A program made the translations under genes and the position numbers. Under the pieces are notes generated by a model. The model saw only the letters and a program-made list of their open reading frames with translations. It was not told the origin of the DNA and ran no database searches. Below are positions 16,247 through 25,430 of a stretch of DNA of 64,000 bases, piece by piece. Origin of the DNA: Holophagaceae bacterium. GTDB lineage: Bacteria; Acidobacteriota; Holophagae; Holophagales; Holophagaceae. The first letter of the stretch is position 1. Each line of letters opens with the position of its first letter. The DNA lies in the NCBI GenBank assembly GCA_016722505.1, contig JADKJH010000005.1, forward strand, positions 1-64,000, written 5' to 3'.

Positions 16247-17248
16247 ATGGATTCTCTACCGACTCCCTCTGACCCGTTGCCTGATCGCCCAACCACCATC
16301 CATACCGAGGACCCCCTGAAACCAAGAGGGCCCTGGAGTTTTGTGAGGGAGGCCGTCGGCGGCGGTCTATCAAAATGGTCCTGGCAGCTCATGGCGGCCT
16401 GGGCGGCGTTCCAACTGCTTACAAGCTTTGTATGGGCCCGGCACTTGCGGAGTTTCACAGGGTTTGCAGGCTCGCCGGGCGCCAGCGCCTTGCCAAATAA
16501 CTGGGGAGAACACCTCACGGCGAAGGACATTTGGGAACTCATGGAAAACGGGGGCATGAAGCATGAACCCTTCGGCTCGGCCCTGCCGCTTCTCGCACTC
16601 TTATGCCTGGTGTGGGTCTTCTGGTCTGGATGGTGCATGCAGGCGCACTGCCTGGGATTTAAAGCCCGTTTGAAACACTGGTTCCTGGGGCTGCTGGATG
16701 CATTCCTCCTTGGCCTGTTGCCATTGGGAATCGTGTTCGGCCTTGTCCGCTGGGCCCTGTCGGCCATGGGCTCCACGGGCATCCAGGGCCTTGGCTGGCT
16801 GTCCTTTGTCGGTACCCCGCTCATCTCGATGGCTTTTCTTTCAGCCATGAACCTTCAATGGTGGCTCTGCCGTGTGGACCGTGGCGCCGGTTCCAGTGGG
16901 TTGTTGCGTCACTGGGGCCGCAGCTTCCTGCGGCTTTGGCTGCACCCGGTGCAGTGGACTAGCCTTGTTCTGGGTGGTACCGCGCTGCGCGCGGGCCTTG
17001 CATTCCTGGCGATCTGGATTGGGTGGCGCCTGGGTGGCGGCAGCACTTCCAAAGTGCAGCTGTTTCTCCTGCTGGAACTTGTCGCCGCCGTGATCAATGC
17101 CTGGCTGTTGGGTTGGTTCCTGCGTCTCACGGCCCTTTTCTGGCGCCAGGATGAAAAGGTCCGGAATGTGAGGCTTGAACTCGAACAGGCCAAACGATTG
17201 GCTGTGACCGTTGAGTCCTTGGAGATTGGTGGAAACAATGAGGCTTGA
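16247..17248 (+). CDS. Hypothetical multi-pass membrane protein
   Basis: The 333-residue protein has a proline-rich N-terminus (residues 1-30) and about six hydrophobic segments, including LPLLALLCLVWVFWSGWC, LLDAFLLGLLPLGIVFGLV and LVAAVINAWLLGWFLRLTAL. I recognise no domain. It is divergent from the trp operon, with 74 bases to the trp leader. GGAGGG lies almost touching the ATG, so the exact start is uncertain. The stop overlaps the start of the next gene by 11 bases. Confidence 0.6.
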   Translation: MDSLPTPSDPLPDRPTTIHTEDPLKPRGPWSFVREAVGGGLSKWSWQLMAAWAAFQLLTSFVWARHLRSFTGFAGSPGASALPNNWGEHLTAKDIWELMENGGMKHEPFGSALPLLALLCLVWVFWSGWCMQAHCLGFKARLKHWFLGLLDAFLLGLLPLGIVFGLVRWALSAMGSTGIQGLGWLSFVGTPLISMAFLSAMNLQWWLCRVDRGAGSSGLLRHWGRSFLRLWLHPVQWTSLVLGGTALRAGLAFLAIWIGWRLGGGSTSKVQLFLLLELVAAVINAWLLGWFLRLTALFWRQDEKVRNVRLELEQAKRLAVTVESLEIGGNNEA

Positions 17249-18095
17249 TTCTTTAGTTCCAGCAGCCATTCTGGCAGTCCTGTCACTGGCGTGCCAGAAG
17301 GCAGTGATAGCGCCCAAACCAGCCCCAGTCGCCAGCCAAGCGGAAAGCCAGAATTCCGCCCCGCAATTGCTGCAGGCCCAGTCCATCGGCGCGATCCAGG
17401 AATACGTGGATGACCCTGAAGTCATGAAGATCCTCTCGCCCAAACAGGCAGAGATCCGAGCCACATTCGATCTGCCGCTTTGCGCTTGTCCAACAGGGCT
17501 TTTCCGGGGCCGCAACGGGGAGGAAAATCTACTGGGTTACTGGGTTACGGACATCATGCGCGCCCGGGCTTCCATGATCCTGGGAAAGCCTGTGAAATTC
17601 GCCATGACCAACAGCGGCGGGCTTCGCGCCAATCTCCCCGCGGGACAATTGAAAGTCTCTGATATCTACGGCGTCATGCCTTTCGAAAACGAGTTGGTGA
17701 CCATCGAAATGACGGGCCAGGAGGTGATGGACGCCATCACACAGGGCATCCTCCATCGCGGGAGCGAACCCAGTTCCGGCGTAAAGTTGGTGCTGTCGGG
17801 CACAGTGGACAAACCTGATTTCCTTATGACCTGGGACGATGGCACGGCCATCAGGCCAGAAGAAACTGTCACGGTCGCCACCACGGATTACCTGTACAAC
17901 GGTGGCGATTCCATTCCCGCATTGAAGAAAGGCCGGCGTCCTTTCACCACAGGCGTATCCATGCGGCAGATGCTGTTGGATGCCTGCGCTGAGTTGGCCA
18001 AGGCCGGGAAGCCACTGGCTGCTCCTGCTTTGGGCCGTTACAACATCCCACAAGAGCTCTACACCGCCGCTCGCGAACACAAACTCGGACATTGA
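17238..18095 (+). CDS. 5'-nucleotidase C-terminal domain lipoprotein
   Basis: The 285-residue protein begins with a lipoprotein signal ending LAVLSLACQK, so it is predicted to be exported and lipid-anchored. The rest is the substrate-binding C-terminal half of UshA-type nucleotidases: FAMTNSGGLRANLPAGQLKVSDIYGVMPFENELV and a GDSIPALKKG turn. The catalytic metallophosphatase half is a separate gene starting at 18170. Together they would form a split UshA-like enzyme hydrolysing nucleotides outside the cytoplasm. Confidence 0.85.
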   Translation: MRLDSLVPAAILAVLSLACQKAVIAPKPAPVASQAESQNSAPQLLQAQSIGAIQEYVDDPEVMKILSPKQAEIRATFDLPLCACPTGLFRGRNGEENLLGYWVTDIMRARASMILGKPVKFAMTNSGGLRANLPAGQLKVSDIYGVMPFENELVTIEMTGQEVMDAITQGILHRGSEPSSGVKLVLSGTVDKPDFLMTWDDGTAIRPEETVTVATTDYLYNGGDSIPALKKGRRPFTTGVSMRQMLLDACAELAKAGKPLAAPALGRYNIPQELYTAAREHKLGH

Positions 18096-18160
18096 AAAGT
18101 TGAGAAGTTGAAAAAGTAAAAAAGTTGAGAAGTTGAAAAGTTGAAAAGTTGAAAAACTGA
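18092..18160 (+). repeat. AGTTGAAA-type tandem array between nucleotidase halves
   Basis: A run of units such as AAGTTGAGAAGTTGAAAAAG and AGTTGAAAAGTTGAAA begins at the stop codon of the upstream gene and ends shortly before the ribosome-binding GAAAGG of the next. It uses the same unit and the same sense-strand orientation as the array after trpG. Confidence 0.75.
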
Positions 18161-18169
18161 AAGGCTTAC

Positions 18170-19081
18170 ATGGAACGCCGTCATTTCCTCGCTTCAATGG
18201 CCGCAGCCGCTGCCGCCGCACAGTTACCGCTCAGAGGTTCCGAAGGGAGCCCAGCCTCGCGCATCACCCTGCTTCACACCAACGATACCCACAGCCACAT
18301 CGAACCCTTTGGACCAGGCAATGGCCAAGCCTCGGGCAAGGGCGGAATGGCGCGGCGTTCCACCATGGTGAAGCAGTTGCGGGCCGCAATTCCCAACCTC
18401 CTGCTGCTGGACGCCGGTGACACTTTTCAGGGCACGCCTTACTTCAACCAGTACAAAGGGAAACTGGACTTCGAACTCATGAGCAAGGTGGGCTACGACG
18501 CTTCCACGCTGGGCAACCATGATTTTGACAATGGCGTGGACATGCTTCTGGAAGCCATGGAGTTCGCCAAATTTCCTTTCCTGAATTGCAACTTCGACTG
18601 CAAAGGCGCGCCAGCCTTGGCTAAGCGGCTCCGGCCTTGGATCATCAAAGAATTCCCCGGCTTCAAAGTGGGCCTTACAGGCGTGGGCGTTGACTTCAAG
18701 GGCCTCGTTTCCGCCGAGAACCACAAGGGTGTGGATTGGATCTCCCCGGATGAGGCCCTGAAACCGGTGATCCACCATTTACGCGATGTCGAAAAGGTGG
18801 ATCTCGTGGTGCTCCTTTCGCATATGGGTTACGACCTCCATGGCGATGCGGTGGACGATTTGCATCTGCCGAAGCTGGTGCCTGGCATTGATGCCATCAT
18901 CGGCGGACACAGCCACACCTTCCTGGACCAGCCCACCAAGATCCAGCAGGACCGAGGGGAAACCCACATATTCCAGGTGGGCTGGGGTGGCATCAATCTT
19001 GGCCGCATGGATTTCGCCATGATCAAAAGCCAGGTCCGGGCGGCCAGCGGAAGGCCGATTTCCGTGATGGCTTCGGCTTAA
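18170..19081 (+). CDS. 5'-nucleotidase metallophosphatase domain protein, Tat signal
   Basis: The 303-residue protein starts MERRHFLASMAAAAAAAQLP, a likely twin-arginine signal. It then carries the calcineurin-like phosphoesterase motifs in order: LLHTNDTHSHIEPF, LLLDAGDTFQGTPYF, STLGNHDFDNG, LLSHMGYD and IIGGHSHTFL. It lacks the C-terminal nucleotide-binding domain of UshA, which is encoded by the gene just upstream. Tat export suggests that it folds with its metals in the cytoplasm first. Confidence 0.9.
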   Translation: MERRHFLASMAAAAAAAQLPLRGSEGSPASRITLLHTNDTHSHIEPFGPGNGQASGKGGMARRSTMVKQLRAAIPNLLLLDAGDTFQGTPYFNQYKGKLDFELMSKVGYDASTLGNHDFDNGVDMLLEAMEFAKFPFLNCNFDCKGAPALAKRLRPWIIKEFPGFKVGLTGVGVDFKGLVSAENHKGVDWISPDEALKPVIHHLRDVEKVDLVVLLSHMGYDLHGDAVDDLHLPKLVPGIDAIIGGHSHTFLDQPTKIQQDRGETHIFQVGWGGINLGRMDFAMIKSQVRAASGRPISVMASA

Positions 19082-19113
19082 ATGCAATACCGTCCACATT
19101 GGAAAGAAAAGGG

Positions 19114-19170
19114 AGCCACGAAAAAAAAAAAAAAAAAAAAGAAAGTTTTTTCTTCGTGTGGCTTCGTGGC
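19114..19170. repeat. Palindrome with 20-base poly-A
   Basis: AGCCACG is followed by 20 consecutive A (19121-19140), then GAAAGTTTTTTC and the answering arm CTTCGTGTGGCTTCGTGGC. A hairpin of the GCCACGAAAAA/TTTTTCGTGGC type is possible. It follows the nucleotidase stop and may act as a terminator. Homopolymers of this length are unusual in this G/C-rich sequence. Confidence 0.6.
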
Positions 19171-19284
19171 AGCATTGACTGAACTAGACAGGCTTCGATG
19201 AGCTGTGATCCTGACCACTATTGGGAAGGCCCGTACATGGTCTTCACGGAGTCGCATCACAGGAACCGAGGCTATTGCTGTGGC

Positions 19285-19536
19285 TCAAAATGCCGCCATT
19301 GCCCCTTCGAGCCACGTTTCGAGAAGGGTGGAAACATGCTTCGGGGATCGTGTGCCGAGCTTGGCGTTGAGCCCTGAAACACTGATGAATGCTTGATCTG
19401 GTCCGCCCTTCGTGGGGGCACTGCTCTTGGATATTTCTAGGAGAAGGCCATCGCGAGTAAGCGGGTGACGTGTGATTTCGCTCGCCAGATGGAGCGCCAC
19501 CGAAGTGTAATGCAGTGGTTTCGCAGATGTGATCAT
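19285..19536 (-). CDS. Small hypothetical protein
   Basis: The frame encodes about 83 residues from the ATG at 19536 (MITSAKPLHYTSVALHLASE to LLETWLEGAMAAF) and lies 41 bases downstream of the kinase stop codon on the same strand. Composition looks protein-like, but I recognise no family and frames overlap it on the other strand. It could be a real small gene transcribed with the kinase. Confidence 0.35.
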   Translation of the reverse strand: MITSAKPLHYTSVALHLASEITRHPLTRDGLLLEISKSSAPTKGGPDQAFISVSGLNAKLGTRSPKHVSTLLETWLEGAMAAF

Positions 19537-19576
19537 CGCGAACCTGTAACGGCAAAACCTATCCGCCGCCAAGCTC

Positions 19577-21525
19577 TTAGATCTTGAACTTCACCGGCTG
19601 ATCACCCGTGATGTTGACAGCTTGTTTTATGCCCTTGACGGTGATGACATGGCGGCCGCGGCTTACGGTGATGGAACTATTGCCATCGCTGTCAACGCCC
19701 GTAGGTGTTCCATCTATGGCGACCTTGTCAGCGCCGGGGAAGGTTTCCACGGTGATGCGGGCGGTGCCCGGCACATTTATCGCGATCACTTGGCCACCCT
19801 TTGCCGTGATGCTGCGCGAATCACGGTAGAACACCGAGGCGTTGCTAAGCTCCAGTTTGTGGGGGCCATCAGGCAACGTCATCTTGCTCGACGAAGTCAG
19901 CTCCCCCGCGTCCTTGCCATCAATGCGGACCCGCACGGGAAATCCGCCCGCGAGCTTCAGCGTTGCTGGAGCATTCGGGTCCACGGGCGTGCTGTCTGCA
20001 GGCTTGAGTTGGATTGGCGCGTCATCCGGCAAATCACCCACAAGGTAATCGCGGTTGAAAATCAGCTCATCCTTCTTCAATGAAAGCGTGTGTTTTGTTC
20101 CCTGGTTCCAGGACACCTTCACAGGAGTCGGGCCCTTTTGCTCCGTATCCAGCGTGACAGTGGCGCCGCCAGGATCGGATTTCAGGATGATCTCGCTCAC
20201 CTTGGCCCGAAGCTTGGGTTCTGGTTTGTCGCCAGCCTTGAAATCGAATTCGAGGGGTTCGAAGCCCTTGTGCTCGATACGCACCTTGTCTCCAGGCTTG
20301 AGGGGCAAAGGGATTGGTGTTTCGCCTTCCATTTTCTTGTCATTGACGAAGACCGTAGCCTTGATGGGATCCGAACTCACGACGACCCGCATGCCGCCCT
20401 TCAGGACGAACCATCCGCCGATGCCCGCCGCCCCCAGAATCAGGATGCTGGCTGCCACCAGGCCACCTTTGTTCTTTCGCCGCGCCACCATGATCGAGGG
20501 TGACGATGGCTCCATTATCGTTTCATCGCCAGCTCTGGACACGATGGGCGGCATGGGAACTTCGCCACCCATGTGCATGATGCCCAACAGTTCCCGACGG
20601 TCATCCTTCTCGATCTCGGAAGTGGCATCCATAAGGTCTTTGACGAAGGCGCCGCAGGATGGATAACGGTCTACGGATTTCTTGGCCAGGGCGCGGAAAA
20701 AAATCCGCTGCCATCCACCAGGCAGGATGCCCAAGACCGGGGGCTGCACTTCGACGGGGGTTCGTTGACGATGCGATAGAGAATCGTGTTGATGGAATTT
20801 CCCGGAAACGGCGAGACTCCCGAGAGCATCTCGAAAACCAGCACGGCAAAGCTGAATTGATCCGAACGGCCGTCCACGGTGCCTTCACGGATCTGCTCAG
20901 GACTCGCATAGCTTGGAGTGCCCAGGAAGGTGCCCGTCTGCGTAAGGCTCGCATCCTCCCGCTTGGCGATGCCGAAGTCCATGAGTTTGGGCCGTCCATC
21001 GGCGGTAACCATCACGTTCCCGGGTTTCACATCCCGGTGGACGATGCCGGCCGCATGGGCATGATCAAGAGCTTCGGCCACACCGGCCGCGATTTTCAGC
21101 TTGTCCATGATGGGCAGCGGAGATCCCGACTTGATGATGTGGTCAAGTGGCTCGCCAGGAACGAACTCCATAGCCAGAAATGGGCCTAGCGCGCTCTCGC
21201 CGACATCATAGATGGCAACAATGCCCGGATGATTCAACAGGCCCGAAATCTCCGCTTCCCTCTGGAACCGCAGCATATATTCCTGCCGGTCCGCATCGCT
21301 GCGCATGGCATCCATTTTCACGACTTTGACCGCCACCTTCCGCTTGATGCGGGGATCTTCGGCCAAGTAAACACTGCCCATGGCTCCAGAACCCAAGAGC
21401 CGCTTGATTTCGTAGCGGCCGATGGCAGAAGGCAATGGGTTTTCGGGTCCGTCCATGGTCACCTGAAATGCGGGTTTGGAAATCGTACCGAAATAAGACC
21501 GGTTCCGCTTGATAAAACCAGACAT
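19577..21525 (-). pseudogene. Ser/Thr protein kinase with PEGA domains, one-base frameshift
   Basis: The N-terminal Hanks-type kinase (about residues 30-290) has the glycine loop LLGSGAMGSVYLAED, the ATP lysine in KVAVKVVK, HRDVKPGNV, DFGIAKRED and the APE-like GTPSYASPEQI. A linker, a single membrane segment GGLVAASILILGAAGIGGWF and three or so beta-rich PEGA-like repeats follow, presumably facing the periplasm. Frame is lost at the five-base run 20756-20760 (C on the coding strand). Restoring a sixth C gives NEPPVEVQPP and a continuous 649-residue protein. The two open pieces are 20671-21525 and 19577-20749. Confidence 0.8.
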
Positions 21526-21530
21526 GGTGG

Positions 21531-21611
21531 CCGGGCTTTGCCCGGAAACCATGTGGGGGAGCACGAGGGGGGACGGAGAGGGAGCGCAGCGACCGCGCGG
21601 TCCCCCCTCGT
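21531..21611 (-). repeat. Two hairpins in the kinase 5' leader
   Basis: CCGGGC-AAA-GCCCGG (21545-21531 on the coding strand) ends six bases before the kinase ATG and covers the place where a ribosome-binding site is expected. Further upstream ACGAGGGGGGAC and GTCCCCCCTCGT (21563-21574 and 21600-21611) form a perfect 12-base stem. They may control translation, or may simply be REP-like repeats. Confidence 0.5.
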
Positions 21612-21712
21612 TCATGTCTGATAAAAACTTTTGAATTACAACGAATTCCTGCCAAAATAAGGCGTTCCTGTATGTCAACTCCAAACCGTTACCGGAAAGG
21701 GCCGAGCCGATC

Positions 21713-23233
21713 ATGGAAGCTTTGAAGTCCACAATCCTGTTCACCTACTTCTCGATTCTCACGATCTTGAGCATCTACGGCGCCCATCGCCTGTGGATGT
21801 TGCTGCTGTATTACCGTCATAAAAAAGAGATCCCTCAGCCCAAGGGCGATGCCAATTACCTGCCGATGGTTACAGTGCAACTCGCTGTATTCAACGAAAT
21901 GAACGTGGTAGAGCGTTTGGTGGATTACGTCGTCGCCATGGATTGGCCTAAGGAAAAGCTCGAGATCCAGCTTCTGGATGACTCCACCGATGAAACGGTG
22001 AAGTTCGCGGAATCCGTCTGCAAGAAATACCAAATGCTGGGTTTTGACATCCAATACATCCATCGTACGGATCGAACGGGCTACAAAGCCGGTGCGCTTT
22101 CCAACGGCCTTAAGACAGCTAAGGGCGAAGTCGTCGCCATGTTCGACGCGGATTTTCTTCCCACGCCCGACTTCCTTCGCAATGCGGTGCCCCATTTCGC
22201 TGATGAAAAGGTCGCTTTCGTGCAGGGATGCTGGGCCCATATGAACCGGGACTTCAGCCTCCTCACTCAAGTGCAGGGCATCCTGCTGGACGGACATTTC
22301 ATCTTCGAACACACGGCCCGGCATCGCTCGAACGCTTTCTTCAACTTCTCCGGCACCGCAGGCATGTGGCGCGTCGCCGCCATTGCCGACGCAGGCGGCT
22401 GGCAGCACGACACCATCACCGAGGATGCCGATCTCAGCTATCGCGCCCAGCTCAAGGGCTGGAAGGGCGTTTATCTGAAGGATCTTGTGGTCCCCGCTGA
22501 ACTGCCCGTGGATGTGAATGCCTTCAAGAGCCAGCAGCACCGCTGGGCCAAGGGCAACGCCCAAGTCATCCGCAAGCTCATGAAGACCATCTGGATGAGC
22601 AATGAGAGCCTGCACACCAAACTGGAGTGCTGGTTCCATCTCACCGCCAATTGCAACTACCTCCTGATGGTCATTCTCGCGGTGATCATGGTGCCCTGCA
22701 TGATCCTGCGCGCTGGGACACCCTGGTATGTGCTGCTGGCCACGGACGGGCCTTTCTTCCTGCTGAACGCAGTGAGCGTCGGGCTTTATTTCGGCCTGTC
22801 CCAGAAGGAACTCACCGACAACACCGGCTGGCAGTCGCGATTGAAATACATTCCCGCCTTGATGAGCCTGGGCATCGGTCTTGCCCTGAACCAGACCAAA
22901 GCGGTGCTGGAAGGCTTCTTCACTGACGACAAAGAATTCAAGCGCACACCTAAATTGGGCATGGATGCCGATGGCAAGGCCATGAGCAAGCGCGCCTACA
23001 AAGTCCCCAAGAGCCTGGTCACCTTCCTCGAGGCAGGTTTCGCGGTGTATTACCTGGCGGCCGTCATCTTCTCCATTGCCATCCGAAAATGGGCTTCGGT
23101 GCCTTTCCTGGTGCTTTTCTTCAATGGTTTCGCCTATATGAGCTTGTTCTCCTTGATGGATGTCCAGCTCTTCCGGCGGCTGGCCATGGAAGAACTGGAA
23201 GACGAGGAAAAAGCCTCCTCTCTTATTCAGTAA
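21713..23233 (+). CDS. Processive family 2 glycosyltransferase (CesA/CslA-like)
   Basis: The 506-residue membrane enzyme has an N-terminal membrane helix, then the GT-A domain with LLDDSTDET, the metal-binding MFDADFLPT, ITEDADLSYR and QQHRWAKG, matching the D, DxD, TED and QxxRW motifs of cellulose/glucomannan-type synthases. Four or more membrane helices follow. It likely polymerises a beta-linked glycan across the inner membrane. No PilZ domain or bcs partners are seen. It is divergent from the kinase and directly abuts the PHP gene. Confidence 0.85.
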   Translation: MEALKSTILFTYFSILTILSIYGAHRLWMLLLYYRHKKEIPQPKGDANYLPMVTVQLAVFNEMNVVERLVDYVVAMDWPKEKLEIQLLDDSTDETVKFAESVCKKYQMLGFDIQYIHRTDRTGYKAGALSNGLKTAKGEVVAMFDADFLPTPDFLRNAVPHFADEKVAFVQGCWAHMNRDFSLLTQVQGILLDGHFIFEHTARHRSNAFFNFSGTAGMWRVAAIADAGGWQHDTITEDADLSYRAQLKGWKGVYLKDLVVPAELPVDVNAFKSQQHRWAKGNAQVIRKLMKTIWMSNESLHTKLECWFHLTANCNYLLMVILAVIMVPCMILRAGTPWYVLLATDGPFFLLNAVSVGLYFGLSQKELTDNTGWQSRLKYIPALMSLGIGLALNQTKAVLEGFFTDDKEFKRTPKLGMDADGKAMSKRAYKVPKSLVTFLEAGFAVYYLAAVIFSIAIRKWASVPFLVLFFNGFAYMSLFSLMDVQLFRRLAMEELEDEEKASSLIQ

Positions 23234-24076
23234 GTGATTGATTTACATTGCCATTCCCTTTTCTCTGATGGCACTGATGCCCCAGAGGATTTGGTTCGGA
23301 TGGGGGCAGATGCAGGTCTTGATGCCCTTGCGCTCACGGATCACGACACGCTGGAAGGCTTGCCACGCTTTCTGGCCCAGCAACCGCATGTGAAGACGAG
23401 ACTGATCCCCGGCATCGAGCTGAGTTGCCGTTTTCTGAGGCAGTCTCTACACGTGCTGGGGCTCTTTGTGGATCCTGCCGACATCCGTTTTCAACAACGC
23501 TTGGTGGATCTGCGCCGACGCCGTGAGGATCGAAATCTGCGCATGGTGGGAAAGCTCCAGTCCATGGGCCTTTCCATAACCTGGGAACTGGTCCAGGCCC
23601 AGGCGCCGACAGCCCTCGTGGCGCGCCCGCATTTCGCCAAGGCGCTGGTGGCATGTGGAGCAGCCACCTCATCTCCAGATGCTTTCATACGCTACGTAGG
23701 CGATCACGCTCCAGGGTATGTGGAGCGTGAGGAGCTGGAACCTTCGGAAGCCATCCATTGGATCTGGGAGGCTGGTGGCATTCCGCTGGTGGCCCACCCT
23801 GGGCGATTTGGCCGGGGATTTATCTGGGATGAGGCGATGCCTGTGCTCCAAAAAGCTGGCATGGCAGGTTTTGAAGCCTTCTACGGTGATTACAGCCAGT
23901 CCGAACAGACCTACTTTAACGCCCTGGCTGCGCGGGTTGGCATGGCCCGTAGCGGTGGTAGCGATTACCACGGCGGCAATAAGCCGGGATTGAAGCTAGG
24001 CGTGGGATGGGGGGGCCTCAAGGTTCCAACCCAACTATTGGCGGAACTGGAAACAGCCAGGAACAAGGGAGCTTGA
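23234..24076 (+). CDS. PHP domain phosphoesterase (TrpH/YciV-like)
   Basis: The 280-residue protein starts with GTG directly after the TAA of the glycosyltransferase. Metal ligands are visible in DLHCHSLFSDGTDAPEDLV, ALTDHDTLEG, GIELSC, LVAHPGRFG and SGGSDYHGGN. Family members cleave 3',5'-nucleoside bisphosphates or trim RNA 5' ends. The abutting start suggests coupling with the glycosyltransferase, though the two functions are not obviously linked. Confidence 0.85.
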   Translation: MIDLHCHSLFSDGTDAPEDLVRMGADAGLDALALTDHDTLEGLPRFLAQQPHVKTRLIPGIELSCRFLRQSLHVLGLFVDPADIRFQQRLVDLRRRREDRNLRMVGKLQSMGLSITWELVQAQAPTALVARPHFAKALVACGAATSSPDAFIRYVGDHAPGYVEREELEPSEAIHWIWEAGGIPLVAHPGRFGRGFIWDEAMPVLQKAGMAGFEAFYGDYSQSEQTYFNALAARVGMARSGGSDYHGGNKPGLKLGVGWGGLKVPTQLLAELETARNKGA

Positions 24077-24121
24077 ACACGGCGGAAGCGAACCTTGCTA
24101 AGATCACAGCTGAGGATTCCG

Positions 24122-24523
24122 ATGGCTCAAAAAATTCTGCTGGTCGAGGACGACCCGATCAACGTCAAGTTCATCGAGGTGGTGTTGACCCGCATGGGCG
24201 GTTACGAAGTGATCGTCAGCGAAGATGTGGAAGAGATCCTGGCCCTGGCCAAAGGCGGCACGCTGGCTGGAATCATCATGGACATCAGCCTTGCGCGCAG
24301 CAGTTACCAGGGGAAAAAGGTTGATGGCATCTTCATCACCAAGCTCATCAAGGCAGATCCTGAATCCGCCAAGATCCCGGTGCTCATGGCCACCGCCCAC
24401 GCCATGTACGGCGACCGTGAGAAGTTTCTCGCCGAAACTGGCGCTGAAGGATATCTCTCCAACCACAGACACGATCCCAATGCCTTTCTCCCGGAAGTGC
24501 AAAGCGTGGTCAAGAAGCCGTGA
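24122..24523 (+). CDS. Single-domain response regulator
   Basis: The 133-residue receiver-only protein has the acidic pocket in ILLVEDDPINVKF, the phospho-acceptor Asp in GIIMDISLARSS and the Thr/Ala switch in VLMATAHAMYGD. The beta4-alpha4 part is CheY/DivK-like, but the usual Lys of the last strand is replaced within YLSNHRHDP. It has no output domain. GAGGA precedes the ATG at 24122. Its stop overlaps the GTG start of truA. Confidence 0.85.
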   Translation: MAQKILLVEDDPINVKFIEVVLTRMGGYEVIVSEDVEEILALAKGGTLAGIIMDISLARSSYQGKKVDGIFITKLIKADPESAKIPVLMATAHAMYGDREKFLAETGAEGYLSNHRHDPNAFLPEVQSVVKKP

Positions 24524-25425
24524 AGAAGCCCTATCAGGGCGGCTCTCGCAAGGTATTTCAGCCGACCTCCAAGGTCGGCCATGCCCAGCACCGCAGACCC
24601 GGTGCCGTTCAAGACATCACCGCTTTCCGCCTGCTCATCGAATATGATGGCGGCCGCTTCGCAGGATGGCAAAAGCAGGGGCCCAAACAAACCGCCGCAG
24701 GTGTCCGCACCGTGGCCGGCATCATCGAGAAAATCCTATATGACGCTGGCTGCGAGGCACTGGTCCTGATGGGCTCAGGCCGCACGGATGCGGGCGTGCA
24801 TGCGCTTGGGCAAGTGGCCCACCTGCATCTGGCATCGAAGGGCGCACCCAAGGCCCATGAGTTGCAACGCCTCTTCAACGACGCCCTTCCCCACGATCTC
24901 GCCGTGCGTGAAGTGCGCCCATGTTCAGGCAGCTTCCACGCCCGCCATGACGCCATGGAACGCAGCTATCTGTACCAGCTGAGCAGCAGGCGCAGCGCCT
25001 TCGCCAAGCCTTATGTCTGGTGGGTGAAGCGGCCGCTGAATCTGCAGAAACTAAAATCGGCCTGGGGCGCCTACCAAGGCAGCCACGACTTTTCTGCATT
25101 CGCGGATCTGGAGCTGGGAGAAGATGCGCGGGTGCAGGTGCGGGCTTGCGAAGCCGCTGAACCAGGATCGCTCGTTCTCTTGCGCATCACCGCCACCCAT
25201 TTCCTCCGTAGCCAGGTGCGCCGCATGGTTGGCGCCGCGGTTTCCTGCGCGCTAGGAGATGATGATCCGGCCCGCATCCTGGCTGATCTGAAAGCACCGA
25301 CCAAGGAAGCCAATCTCCACTGGGGCAAGCTCGCCGCGCCCGCCGCAGGCCTTTTCCTGGAACGGGTGCGCTACAGCGGCGATCCAGAGACGGGTGCGCT
25401 GAACCCAGTCGTTTCGGTTTATTGA
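24520..25425 (+). CDS. truA: tRNA pseudouridine(38-40) synthase TruA
   Basis: TruA converts uridines 38-40 in the anticodon stem of tRNAs. The catalytic Asp is in MGSGRTDAGVHALGQVAHL, and FRLLIEYDGGRFAGWQKQ and FLRSQVRRMVGA are family hallmarks. The GTG at 24520 overlaps the receiver gene and would add about 30 residues before the conserved domain, so the true start may be further in. The stop is at 25423-25425, just before a palindrome. Confidence 0.9.
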   Translation: MKKPYQGGSRKVFQPTSKVGHAQHRRPGAVQDITAFRLLIEYDGGRFAGWQKQGPKQTAAGVRTVAGIIEKILYDAGCEALVLMGSGRTDAGVHALGQVAHLHLASKGAPKAHELQRLFNDALPHDLAVREVRPCSGSFHARHDAMERSYLYQLSSRRSAFAKPYVWWVKRPLNLQKLKSAWGAYQGSHDFSAFADLELGEDARVQVRACEAAEPGSLVLLRITATHFLRSQVRRMVGAAVSCALGDDDPARILADLKAPTKEANLHWGKLAAPAAGLFLERVRYSGDPETGALNPVVSVY

Positions 25426-25430
25426 AAATC

